Shown one piece after another: positions 1-8,810 of a stretch of 64,000 bases of DNA (its first letter is position 1; each line of letters begins with the position of its first letter). The position numbers were made by a program, and so were the translations under genes. The stretch comes from Metamycoplasma auris (lineage in GTDB: Bacteria > Bacillota_I > Bacilli_A > Mycoplasmatales > Metamycoplasmataceae), in NCBI RefSeq assembly GCF_003253435.1, contig NZ_QKUB01000002.1, forward strand, positions 1-64,000, given 5' to 3'. The notes beneath the pieces were generated by a model. It was given only the letters and a program-made list of their open reading frames with translations, made no database searches and was not told the origin of the DNA.

Positions 1-308
1 CCTTTGAATTTATTTTCTCAGGCATATATGATTGATAATTCTTTAAGGCCAAAATGTTTGGCTACTTCTAAATATGTAAGTCCACTTTTTTGTTTATATT
101 CGATAACTTTGAGTTTAAATTGTAAACTATACGAAGAATTATTTTTTCTGGTTTTTAATCCAGTTAATCCAAATCTTTTATATTTAATTATCCAACCATT
201 TACTGTGTTTATATTAATCTTGTATTTCTTGGAAACTTCCGTTAAAGAAGACCCTAATAAGTAATCAAAAATAATTTCTTTCTTTAATTCATATGTATAT
301 TTTTGCAT
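1..308 (-). CDS. IS3/IS150-type transposase orfA, partial
   Basis: This is the N-terminal HTH part of an IS3-family transposase (orfA), which binds the IS ends. The protein starts MQKYTYELKKEI at 308, fixed by a strong GGAGG ribosome binding site at about 316-321. An in-frame extension up to 422 has no RBS and would run through the IS end. Two HTH-like segments are visible: YLLGSSLTEVSKKYKININT (residues 14-33) and, near residue 80, LTYLEVAKHFGLKELSI. A TGA at 15-17 reads as Trp and the frame continues past the window edge, so the C-terminus and the frameshift to orfB are not visible. Confidence 0.8.
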
Positions 309-353
309 GAAAAAATCCTCCACTTTTTTGTCCGGTTTTTGGGGGACTGTGCA
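1..353 (-). mobile_element. IS3-family (IS150-like) insertion sequence, 5' end only
   Basis: One end of an insertion sequence lies here and the rest runs off the left edge of the window. The outer end appears to begin near 353 with TGCACAGTCCCCCAAAAAC followed by CGGAC, an inverted-repeat-like terminus of the TG...CA type seen in IS3 elements. It sits just ahead of a helix-turn-helix orfA-type gene read on the minus strand. The other terminus, orfB and any target duplication cannot be seen. Family assignment is from the orfA sequence; the exact end is inferred. Confidence 0.7.
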
Positions 354-362
354 GCAAGACAA

Positions 363-384
363 GCCCCTCAGCAGATGCTGAGGG
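363..384. terminator. GC-rich hairpin between the IS and tdk
   Basis: A perfect 9-bp stem CCCCTCAGC/GCTGAGGGG with a 4-nt loop (AGAT) lies between the IS end and the tdk stop. On the plus strand it is followed by a T-rich run (TTAGTTTTATATTACTTTTT). It could terminate transcription leaving the IS. On the minus strand it lies 3' of tdk but lacks a U-run there. It is unusually GC-rich for this genome. Confidence 0.55.
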
Positions 385-403
385 GTTAGTTTTATATTAC
401 TTT

Positions 404-961
404 TTAGTTTTTTAGATGACATTTACGACATCTAGCTTCATATTCATTTGTATCACCTAGAAGATGTAAATCATCATTTTTTATCTTTTTAAAGGATGTA
501 GTTGCAATATTTTGGCATTGCATACAAATTGCATTTAGTTTTGTAACTTTTTCTGCGATTGCCATTAATTGAGCCATATGATTAAATGGTCTTCTTAAAT
601 AATCTAAATCAAGACCAGCGATAATTACTAAATACCCAGAATTAGCCAAGTCATCAGAAACTTCAACAATTTCATCACCAAAAAAATGTGCTTCATCAAT
701 AAGAATTGCTTGGTATTTTTCTTGTTTTAAAAGGTTATAAATGTCTTTTATATTTTTTAGTGAGTGTGTTGGTGTTCTTAACCCATTGCGACTAACAATT
801 TGATCTGTGGCAAATCTTGTATCAAAACTTGGTTTAATTACTAATGTATTAAACTTTGCATATGAAAGAATTCTTAATTTCTTTAGAAGTTCTTCAGTCT
901 TACCACTAAACATTGGCCCGACAATTACTTCAATCATACCATCTGAATATTTTGGATACAT
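404..961 (-). CDS. tdk: Thymidine kinase
   Basis: Thymidine kinase (type II, tetrameric) phosphorylates salvaged thymidine to dTMP in the cytoplasm. At 185 aa it has the normal family length. Visible motifs are the P-loop GPMFSGKT at residues 15-22, the DEAHFF Mg/catalytic segment at 89-94, and a zinc lasso formed by CMQC near residue 145 and CRKC at 178-181. The start at 961 follows AGGAG at 967-971. It is transcribed away from ychF with a shared 130-bp AT-rich promoter region. No internal TGA occurs. Confidence 0.97.
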   Translation of the reverse strand: MYPKYSDGMIEVIVGPMFSGKTEELLKKLRILSYAKFNTLVIKPSFDTRFATDQIVSRNGLRTPTHSLKNIKDIYNLLKQEKYQAILIDEAHFFGDEIVEVSDDLANSGYLVIIAGLDLDYLRRPFNHMAQLMAIAEKVTKLNAICMQCQNIATTSFKKIKNDDLHLLGDTNEYEARCRKCHLKN

Positions 962-1092
962 ATAAACTCCTATATTTTAAAATCTAAATAAATATAACCA
1001 TTTTACTTTTATTTCTTCTTATTAAATTAAAATTATTAAATAATTAATTTAATTACTTTTTTTATTTATTTTATTGATTGAAAGAGGCATTT

Positions 1093-2196
1093 ATGTCATT
1101 GAAAGCTGGTATTGTTGGATTGCCAAATGTAGGCAAAAGCACACTTTTTTCAGCCTTAACCCTTAATGAGGCTGAAAGCGCAAATTATGCATTTACTACA
1201 ATTGAACCAAATATTGCAATTGTTAATTTGGAAGATAAACGTCTTTATCAATTAGCAAACATAGTTAAGGCTAAAAAAATAACACCAGCGACATTTCAAT
1301 TCGTTGATATTGCTGGTCTTGTGGCTGGTGCTTCAAAGGGAGAAGGATTAGGAAATCAATTTCTTGCAAACATCCGAGAGGTAGATGCAATCGTTCATGT
1401 AATTCGTTGCTTTGAAAATGAAGACATTGTGCACGTAAATAACAAAATCAATCCTATTAATGATCTAAAAATAATTAATCTTGAATTAATTTTAGCTGAT
1501 CTACAATCACTTGATAATATCCTTAATCGTATCGGAAAAAGAGCACAAAACTCAAATAATTCTGAATTAAAAGAAGAATACAAAGTTCTTCTTAAGGCAA
1601 AAAACATTTTGCTTGAAGAAAAAATGTTAAAAAATGCATCATTTGATGATGATGAAATAAAAATCCTTAAAACTTATCAATTTCTAACCATCAAACCAAC
1701 AATTTATGTAGCAAACTTAGATGAAAATTCATATAAAAATTTAAATAATGCTAATCATTATATCAATCTCAAAAATGAATTAGATAATGCAAATGAAATT
1801 CTTATTCCAATATGCATTAAATTAGAGTATGAAGTTTCTCAATTTTCAGCTGAAGATAAATTAATGTTTCTAAATGAATATGATATTGAACAATCAGGTC
1901 TTGATGAAATAATATCTAAAAGTTTTTATCTTTTAGATCAATCTGTATATTTTACAGCTGGAGAAATTGAAACTAGAGCTTGAGTTTTTAAAAATGGCAT
2001 GAATGCAGCCCAATGTGCTGGAATTATCCATAGTGACTTTGAGAAGAAGTTTGTTAAGGCTGAAATTATAAAATATGAAGACTATATTTTTTACCAAGGA
2101 GAAAAGCAAGCCAAAGAAGCTGGCAAAATGTCTTTAGAGGGGAAAAATTATTTAATGCAAGATGGAGATGTTTGCTATTTCAAAATTGCAAAATAG
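1093..2196 (+). CDS. ychF: Ribosome-associated Obg-family ATPase YchF
   Basis: YchF (EngD/OLA1 type) is an Obg-family P-loop NTPase that prefers ATP and associates with ribosomes. The 367-residue protein starts MSLKAGIVGLPNVGKST, with the Walker A at residues 9-17, a DIAGLVAGASKGEGLG switch segment, and a C-terminal TGS-like domain ending in GDVCYFKIAK. A TGA at 1981-1983 encodes Trp of the family motif ETRAWVFKNGM, so this is one gene. The start at 1093 is preferred over an in-frame TTG at 1078 because it matches the family start and follows AAAGAGG at 1081-1087. Confidence 0.97.
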
Positions 2197-2218
2197 TAAC
2201 AAAATCACTTATTTATGA

Positions 2219-3460
2219 TTAAACATCATTATTTCTCTTTAAATTTCTTTGTAGTATGTAATAAATTCTTCTAGGGGATAGCTTAGATTTTTGAATTAAA
2301 CTACACTTTAATTCTTCTATATCTAAATCAATATCTATCTCTGATTCTAGTTTTACATATTGACCTTTTTTATTATATGTAAAATAATTTTTATCAAATC
2401 AGTCATGAATTTGGGTTGGTAAATTCAATATATTTTCAACATCTGAAATTGAATTTAATATTTCTTTATATTTATAATTTTCTTGAATTTCTTCATTTGT
2501 AATAGATGATAATTTATTTCTCAATGAGAGTGCAATTTCTTGCAATTTTGATCTTATAAATTTAACATCAAGTATATGAGCTTTTTCATATGAATATTTG
2601 TTAATTTGTTCAAATACAATTATGCTTTTGTTTGCTAGTTTAGCTCTCTCTTTAGATATTGCTTTATCAATTGTTTTAATATCAAATTTATTACTTTTTA
2701 TTTTTTCAAGAATAAAGGAACTTTGACTTTCAAAATTTACTTTTCTATTCTTATATTGAACAATATTTTCCTTTTTATTATTAGTTGTTAATTTAGTAAA
2801 ATCTAATAGTAATTTGTAACTCTCTAGAATTGTATTATTTTCTAGAAATCCAATAAACTGATCCATATCGTTATATGTATTATTATGATTTAAGTTAAAT
2901 ATTGAATAGTTATTGAAATTTATATTATTTGTCTTATATGTTATTTCATCCAAAAATATTATTAGATTATTTTTGTAAACATAGTTTACTTCATTTAAAT
3001 TAGTTATATAAATTTCAGCTGAATTTGGATTTTTAAATGAACCCCCTGCATTATTACCTTTTAGAATTGAAATAATATTTTTGAGTGTAGATGTATATTT
3101 AGTATTGAATCAATAGTTTAATTTTGAAAGTTCGATCATGTTTAATCTATATAATTCATTATCATTTAAGCATTTTCTTGGTTTTTGTAATAGATTTAGA
3201 TTATCAAATAATGATTTACGAGCCCTAAAATTAGTTTTATACCTACCATTTTTGACCTCAAATCATGATTTAGTAGTAAGTAAATCTAACTCAACATAGT
3301 CAAAATTTATATATCAATATTCGACAAAAGGAAATTTTAAGGTCTTGTCAATAAAGAAATCTATTCATCCCGAGGCCTTAGCACTATTTGATTTTGCATT
3401 GTCTAATGATTTGGTTTTAAAGTAAGCTCTATATTTTATATAGTTTAGATAATTTGGCAT
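2219..3460 (-). CDS. Type II restriction endonuclease (PD-(D/E)XK-like), R-M partner
   Basis: No specific family was recognised, but position and motifs point to a type II restriction endonuclease of 413 aa. Near the N-terminus is a classic nuclease spacing, D59 then E68-V-K70 (within VELDLLTT and WFEVKNGRYK), matching D-Xn-ExK. The rest is Lys/Asn-rich with no membrane segment. Several TGA codons encode Trp. Its ATG at 3458-3460 lies inside the methyltransferase 3' end, overlapping it by 16 nt, with no good RBS of its own. Translation is therefore probably coupled to the methyltransferase. Recognition site is unknown. Confidence 0.75.
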
Positions 3461-4658
3461 TCTATAATCTGTTTAAACAATGCTTCTAATACTTCAATAG
3501 ATATTGAATTGCCACAAAGATAAATTAACTTTGATTCTGAAATAATATTATCCTTATTGGCAATTAAATAGTCTTTTTTATCAAACCCCATATATAAAAA
3601 TGCTTGACTTGGAGATATAAACTTGATTTCTTCGATATCTCTAAAATAGAACTTTAATCTAGAGTTAGCTCCTGATGCTGTTAGGGTAGGTCCATAACCT
3701 TTTGGTAAATATACATAAGCTTCTGAATTAAAATTTGTATATTCAATAAGTTTTGTTTTTCAAATATTATTATTTGTACGTGAAAAAGCACCATTTAAAT
3801 ATTTTAGTAAATGATTAGCACTTCTCATCTCATTTCTACTAGTAAATATTTTTGATAATGATTTCTTTTTGTCTATTGCTTTTGGTCAACTAAATTCGTG
3901 TTTATCATTTAAATAAGAAACACAAAATACTCTCTCTCGATTTTGTAATGATCCAAATTCTATAGAATTTATAATTTTTCATTCAGATTTGTATCCAAGT
4001 TTATTTAAAATATTTATTCATTCATTGAATTGTTTAATAAATTTTCTACTTGTTAATGCCTTAACATTTTCCAACAATAAAACTTTAGGTAGTCTATCTT
4101 TGTTATTTGTTAGTATTCTTTCTATTTCATATAACAAACCTGATCTAGTATTTTTATTCAATCCCCTTTGGTTACCTTGCTGAGAAATATCTTGGCATGG
4201 AAAAGAATAAGTCAAAATGTCTATACCTTTTGGTATTATTTTTATTTCTTTTATATTGGTATAGTTATTTCAATCTCTCTCTCTCTCTCTCTCTTACTTA
4301 TAGTAATTTTTCATTTTCTTTCAAAATAATCTTTATCTAAAAATCCATATAAATATGGAAATATTTTTGATAATTTTTCTTTATTCATTGAATAAAAATA
4401 TTTTTTACTCACTAATGTCTTTGAATCAGCAGAAAATGAAAATTTAGATAATATATTTGCCATTTCCTCTCTTTTAAATTCAGATTCACTTTCTACATTT
4501 CCATAATGTATCTTCATATAGACAATTATTGCATCAATATATCATTCACACACTCCAACTGATTTAAAAATACAGTCTACTTGATCAGATATATTATTGC
4601 ATGCCTTTAATTGGGAACCAATTCCTGCAAACATTTCATATATTGTTACTTTTTTCAT
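3445..4658 (-). CDS. Phase-variable DNA (cytosine-5) methyltransferase, frame OFF as sequenced
   Basis: This is a C5-cytosine DNA methyltransferase. Motif I MFAGIGSQ sits at residues 9-16. The catalytic PCQ appears in YSFPCQDIS, followed by ENVK (motif VI), QNRERVF (motif VIII) and the C-terminal GNSISIEVLEALF (motif X). The N-terminal reading frame (from 4658) and the PCQ-containing frame are joined only through an (AG)10 tract at 4275-4294. In the present length the N-terminal frame stops at TAA 4251-4253, giving about 135 aa, and the downstream frame has a TAA just 5' of the tract. With 9 or 12 AG units the two halves fuse into 403 or 405 aa. This is a contingency-locus arrangement; only the OFF state is seen here. 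Confidence 0.9.
4275..4294 (-). repeat. (AG)10 dinucleotide tract in the methyltransferase (CT on plus)
   Basis: Ten uninterrupted AG units on the coding (minus) strand lie inside the methyltransferase ORF, between motif I and the PCQ motif. Slippage by one unit shifts the frame by 2 nt. The two coding halves are in register when the tract length is a multiple of three (18 or 24 nt), so 10 units is OFF. I noticed no other dinucleotide tract of this length in the window. Confidence 0.95.
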
Positions 4659-4716
4659 ACAAATTATTTTAGCGCATATTTATTAATGTAATTTTTTAAT
4701 TATTTTAGTAACAAAT

Positions 4717-4761
4717 AAATTAAAAATACTCAGTCATTTTAGTTCTGAGTATTTTTAATTT
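4717..4761. terminator. 17-bp stem bidirectional terminator
   Basis: AAATTAAAAATACTCAG pairs perfectly over 17 bp with its inverse, with an 11-nt loop. T-rich flanks on both sides make it usable in either direction. On the minus strand it lies downstream of tRNA-Trp(CCA) and upstream of the methyltransferase, separating the R-M locus from the metK side. Confidence 0.8.
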
Positions 4762-4783
4762 ATTGATAAATAATTTTTTTATA

Positions 4784-4857
4784 TGGCAGGGGATGCAGGA
4801 ATTGAACCCGCACAGATGGGTTTGGAGTCCATGGTTCTACCATTAAACTAATCCCCT
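4784..4857 (-). tRNA. tRNA-Trp (anticodon CCA)
   Basis: The cloverleaf reads AGGGGAT acceptor / ATCCCCT, then discriminator G and an encoded CCA. The D-arm is GTTTAATGGTAGAAC. The anticodon loop CTCCAAA gives anticodon CCA, and the T-arm contains GGGTTCAATTCC. The anticodon stem pairs ATGG/CCAT with an A-C mismatch at the loop-closing position. It reads UGG; the companion UGA-reading tRNA-Trp is at 43960-44034. Confidence 0.93.
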
Positions 4858-4882
4858 AAATCCATATAAATTATAATAAACT

Positions 4883-6022
4883 TTAGTGTATTTTAAAATA
4901 TTCCTTAATATCATTAACTCGATCTAATTTTTCTCAACTTAAATCTAAATCATTTCTTCCAAAATGCCCAAATGTAGCAGTTTGAAGATATATTGGTCTT
5001 AATAAGTTTAGTGAGTTAATTATTCCTTCAACACTTAAATCAAAAAGTTTGTATATGCCTTCAATAATTTCATCTTCACTATGTTTTGAACTATTAAATG
5101 TTTCAACATAAATTGATTGCGGACGAGGTAAACCAATAGCATAAGAAAGTTGAATTTCTAGTTTTTTAGCAATTCCGGCAGCAACTAAATTTTTTGCAAT
5201 ATATCTTGCCATATATGCAGCTGATCGATCAATCTTTGTTGCATCTTTACCCGAAAATGCTCCGCCTCCATGTCTAGCAAAACCTCCATATGTATCAACA
5301 ATGATTTTTCTTCCAGTTAATCCTGTATCCCCCTTCGGACCACCAATTACAAATCTTCCAGTTGGATTAATTAATAATTCATAGTCTAGATTAAAATTAT
5401 GATTCTTTAAGACATAGTCAACAATATTTAATTTGATGAAATTCTTAAATTCATCATAATTAAATGACTCTTCATGTTGAATTGACATTAAAACTTTTTT
5501 AATGATAAATTGATTTTTTTCTGAATCATATTCAACTGTAACTTGACTTTTCATATCTGACTTAGCGTATGGAAATTGATGTGCTAGTCTCAATTCTTCT
5601 GCTCTTTTGATTAATTCATGAGCAATAACTAAACTTCAAGGCATAAAGTATTCATTTTCATCAGTCGCGTAACCAAATAAGATTCCTTGGTCTCCTGCGC
5701 CAAGTTCTTTGTTAGCACTTTTGTTTACACCTTGTGCAATATCGGGACTTTGTTCAGTAATTGCGTTGATAATTTTAAAATCACTTTCAGAGTAACCTAG
5801 CTTCTTTAAAATTTTTCATGCTTCCTTAATTGTGTCAATGTAAGCTTTTGTTGTAATTTGACCACCGATATAAATAATGTCATCATTAGCAATCACATCG
5901 CAGGCTACTCTTGAATATTTATCTTTTTTGATTAAGGCATCAACAATTGCATCGGAAATTTGGTCGCAGATTTTATCTGGATGTCCCGGAGCAACTGACT
6001 CACTTGTTAATAATCTTTTCAT
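4883..6022 (-). CDS. metK: S-adenosylmethionine synthetase
   Basis: MetK makes SAM from methionine and ATP. The 379-aa protein begins [17 protein letters not shown] with GHPDK at residues 13-17, and carries the conserved C-terminal [13 protein letters not shown] and GGGAFSGKD loops. Three TGA codons read as Trp. The start at 6022 follows AAAGAG/AAGGA sequences. Upstream, 6049-6199 folds like a SAM-I riboswitch followed by a terminator, so expression is probably repressed by the enzyme's own product. SAM is also the donor for the neighbouring DNA methyltransferase. Confidence 0.97.
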
Positions 6023-6048
6023 CTCTTTAATCCTTATAAAAATTAATT

Positions 6049-6075
6049 AAAAAACAACTATTAAAGTTGTTTTTT
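6049..6075 (-). terminator. Intrinsic terminator (riboswitch expression platform) before metK
   Basis: AAAAAACAAC and GTTGTTTTTT form a 10-bp hairpin ending in a T-run about 26 nt before the metK ATG. Its 5' arm segment AAACAAC is complementary to GTTGTTT at 6183-6189, which is part of the P2 helix of the upstream aptamer. The two pairings are mutually exclusive. That is the expected antiterminator/terminator choice for an OFF riboswitch. Confidence 0.8.
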
Positions 6076-6104
6076 AGATTTACAATGCATTGATAATTAA
6101 TTAC

Positions 6105-6199
6105 TACATGTTGGACTTTTTGTCCCTGACTATCCACCTTATTTGATTAAAACAGGTTGGCATGTTTCAATGCTGTCAAGCTAAACAACTCTATATGTA
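6105..6199 (-). promoter_or_regulatory. SAM-I (S-box)-like riboswitch aptamer upstream of metK
   Basis: The 5' leader of metK can be folded in the S-box order. P1 is TACAT (6199-6195) / ATGTA (6109-6105), followed by AGAG. P2 begins GTT and closes with AAC, containing the hairpin GCAT-TGAAAC-ATGC (6173-6160). P3 is CCTG / CAGG (6156-6153, 6128-6125), carrying AAGGTGGATAGT on its 3' side. P4 is GAC...GTC around an A5 loop. The TGAAAC, GCCAACCTG and AAGGTG strings sit where S-boxes have UGAAAC, GGCAACCUG and AAGGUGCUAA. The P2 k-turn region is short and diverged, so it is a variant. Gene context (metK) supports SAM sensing. Confidence 0.78.
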
Positions 6200-6249
6200 T
6201 TTTTTAACTATTAATAATTCTATCATCAAAATAGATAATCAATCTATTA

Positions 6250-7446
6250 TTAATTTTTATCTTGGATTGCTTCAAATCCTGGCATGCTATTTCCTTGAAT
6301 AAATTCAATTGAAGCACCACCGCCTGTAGATATAAAACTAAATTTAGATTGGTATCCTAATTTATTAATCGCAGTTACTGAATCACCACCACCAACTACT
6401 GAATATGCATCCTTATTATTTGCGATTGCAATTGCAATACCTTTTGTTCCTGCTTCAAAATTCTTGAATTCAGAAACTCCAGCGGGACCATTTCAAAAGA
6501 TTGTTTTTGCACTAGCTATAATTTCATTAAATAATTCAATTGATTGTGGTCCAATATCAAGGCCCATATATCCATCAGGAATATTAATGTTATCTTTATT
6601 TGTAAATAAAGGAGTCTTATCAGCAAATTCATCTACATAGGCATTATCAATTGGTAAAACGATTTTATTAGCAAATTCTTTTAAATATTGCTTTGCCATC
6701 TCAATTCGATCTTCTTCATAGATTGAAGTTCCAATTTTGTGTCCCATTGCTTTTTGGAATGTGTAAGCCATACCACCAACAACTAAAACCTTATCAGCAA
6801 TGTGAAATAATTTTTCTAGAACCTTAATTTTATCACTAACTTTTGCACCACCAATAATCGCAACAAAAGGTCTCTCAAATCCATGTAAAATTTTTTGTAG
6901 ATGTTCAACTTCATCATTCATTAGAAAACCTAAAGCTGATTCTTTTGTGTATTTAGGAATACCTGCGACTGAAGTGTGAGCTCGATGCGATGCCCCGAAT
7001 GCATCATTGACAAAGACATCACCTAAACTAGCTCAATATTTAGCTAATTCATCATTGTTTCCTGATTCTGCTTTATTATTTAAATCTTCAAAACGAGTAT
7101 TTTCTAGCAAAATAATTTCACCAGGTTTTAGATTAGCTGCTGCTCTTTCAACTTCAATTCCTCTAGTAAAAGGAATAAATTTAACTTCCTTATCTAAAAT
7201 TTTTGATAGTTTTTTTGCAACTAAAGCAAGCGATTTTGTTTTTTTATCCTCTTCAGTTTTTATTCTTCCTAGATGTGAAAGAATAATTAGTGATGCATTT
7301 TTTTCTAAAATGTATCTAATTGTTGGAATTGCAGCATCAATACGTTTGGTATCAACAATCATATCGTTGGCAATTGGAACATTGAAATCAACTCTTAGAA
7401 TAACCTTTTTATTACATAATTCAATATCTTTTAATGTTTTCTTCAT
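6250..7446 (-). CDS. pgk: Phosphoglycerate kinase
   Basis: Pgk catalyses the ATP-forming transfer from 1,3-bisphosphoglycerate to ADP in glycolysis. The 398-aa chain starts [20 protein letters not shown]. The N-domain has RVDFNVP, LSHLGR and the [11 protein letters not shown] stretch; the C-domain has IGGAKVSDK, the NGP loop and the nucleotide-binding GGGDSV motif. TGA-Trp codons occur before ASLGDVF and NGPAGV. The start at 7446 follows AAGGAG. It lies upstream of the metK leader on the same strand. Confidence 0.97.
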
Positions 7447-7618
7447 ACTTTAAACTCCTTTTTACATTTTTATATCTTAAAAATTAAGTTTATTTTAATC
7501 CTTAAGTATTTAAGAATATTATAAAAGATATTATATTAAAATTACTCTAATTGAAATAACTATATATAATTAAATTATTAAAATTTAATTTGATAAATTA
7601 TGAAGGGAAGGAAAGTTT

Positions 7619-8029
7619 ATGGCTAAGGTTTTGAATGCGCAAAAACAAAAAGATACACGAACCTTAAAATACGATCCTGAAAATGATAGTCTGACAAGAA
7701 CAATTGAACAATTTCAAAAGTATCGAAAGAGTGCCAAGTTTTATAAAGATTATTCTGAAATGGAAATATTTTCGTTCTTTAAAGCAATAACTTTTATGGG
7801 AATTATTGATGAAAAAAACAAAGAACAAGTTGAGCAAACAATAAAAAGACAAAATAAAATTAGATTGAAATACAACAAATATATTGAATATGAAAAATGA
7901 TCTGACTCACCTTTATCAGATAAAACAAAACCTTTTTCATTGACAAAAAGAATTGTGATAATTTCAGTATTTGTTTTAATCATAATTACAATGTTATTAA
8001 TAATAATTGGTTTGAACAAGTGATGATAG
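7619..8029 (+). CDS. Small membrane protein preceding cdaM
   Basis: Family not recognised. This 136-aa Lys/Glu-rich protein has a soluble N-terminal part (about 110 residues) and one strongly hydrophobic C-terminal segment, IVIISVFVLIIITMLLIIIG (about 112-131), ending in KWW encoded by TGATGA before TAG. This suggests a tail-anchored protein with a cytoplasmic N-domain. A GGGAAGGAAAG RBS precedes the ATG. It is 24 nt upstream of cdaM in the same reading frame, so the two are likely co-transcribed. A role as partner of the cyclase is only inferred. Confidence 0.8.
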
Positions 8030-8053
8030 GAATTAAACATATTCAAATCTAAT

Positions 8054-8626
8054 ATGAATACTGCAATATATATAATTTTAACCTTAGTAATTCTAATTGC
8101 GATTTCAATCATTGCAAACTATGCAATCATTCTAATAAAACACATTATTAAAAAACGTTCAAACAAAATTAATTTGGGTAGCTCAACAAAAGTTAGAATA
8201 TTTTACCAATTAAAAGAAGCACTTGAAGTTCTATCGAAGACCAAAACAGGAGCAATAATTACAATTGAAAACAACGATAATTTAGACTCATTGCGAACAG
8301 ATGGAATTGTATTAGATGCAAATATTTCTTCATCAATCTTAATTTCAATCTTTAATAAGTATAGTCCATTACATGATGGTGCTGTTGTTATAAGAAATAA
8401 CAAAATATATTACGTTGCAACCTTTTATAAGATAACAAAAAAATCAATTGATAATAAATATGGAGCAAGACATAGAGCAGCTTTAGGAATATCTGAAATG
8501 TGTGATGCGTCTACTTTAGTTGTAAGTGAAGAAAATGGTGGTATATCGTTAGCTGAAAATGGTTCACTAAAATCAATCCCTCTTGAAAATTTACATGAAA
8601 CATTAACAAAGATCTTTAAGGATTAA
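8054..8626 (+). CDS. cdaM: Diadenylate cyclase (CdaM/CdaA-type)
   Basis: This enzyme makes cyclic di-AMP from two ATP. The 190-aa protein has a single N-terminal membrane segment (about residues 4-28) and then a DAC (DisA_N) domain. The catalytic HDGA is at 107-110 and RHRAALGISE at 139-148. One membrane segment rather than three matches the CdaM form of mycoplasmas. The start is the first ATG after the upstream gene's TAG, with only weak RBS sequence, so translation may depend on reinitiation. No CdaR/GlmM neighbours are present. Confidence 0.93.
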   Translation: MNTAIYIILTLVILIAISIIANYAIILIKHIIKKRSNKINLGSSTKVRIFYQLKEALEVLSKTKTGAIITIENNDNLDSLRTDGIVLDANISSSILISIFNKYSPLHDGAVVIRNNKIYYVATFYKITKKSIDNKYGARHRAALGISEMCDASTLVVSEENGGISLAENGSLKSIPLENLHETLTKIFKD

Positions 8627-8661
8627 GAATTACAATTTTTAATTTATCAAAATTACTATAT

Positions 8662-8710
8662 AAAAATAAAATCCAATTACACTAAAAATATGTATTTGGA
8701 TTTTATTTTT
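8662..8710. terminator. Terminator downstream of cdaM
   Basis: AAAAATAAAATCCAA pairs with TTGGATTTTATTTTT across a roughly 19-nt loop, ending in a T-rich run on the plus strand. It lies directly 3' of cdaM. Confidence 0.75.
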
Positions 8711-8750
8711 GTTTTATTTTTAGCTTTCTTAAATTGTTACTTTTCAAATA

Positions 8751-8790
8751 AAAAACCTAGTCTAATTTAATTATGACTAGGTTAAAAAAT
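8751..8790. terminator. Terminator between convergent cdaM and pepP
   Basis: AACCTAGTC (8754-8762) pairs with GACTAGGTT (8775-8783). A-rich sequence 5' and a T-containing run 3' make it usable on either strand, and it follows pepP on the minus strand. Confidence 0.75.
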
Positions 8791-8810
8791 TTTATTGCAA
8801 AGTCAATATT

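Noticed and set aside
1078..1092. Upstream TTG start for ychF
   Set aside because: Would add MKEAF before the universal MSLKAGIVG start and includes the RBS sequence.
1981..1983. Apparent premature stop (TGA) in ychF and in dozens of other genes
   Set aside because: TGA falls at conserved Trp positions and tRNA-Trp(UCA) is present at 43960-44034, so these are sense codons and the genes are intact.
4311..4517. A separate small gene upstream of the methyltransferase
   Set aside because: Its frame extends 5' to the motif I start at 4658 and joins the PCQ half through the AG tract; it is the N-terminal part of the same gene.
6049..6199. metK leader as 4.5S/SRP RNA, a purine riboswitch or a T-box
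   Set aside because: No GGAA tetraloop/GAGCAGCC arm, no purine-aptamer core and no T-box motif; the helix order and conserved strings match S-box instead.
7007..7453. Plus-strand open frame of 148 codons
   Set aside because: Exact antisense of the pgk N-terminal coding region with no recognisable product; shadow frame.
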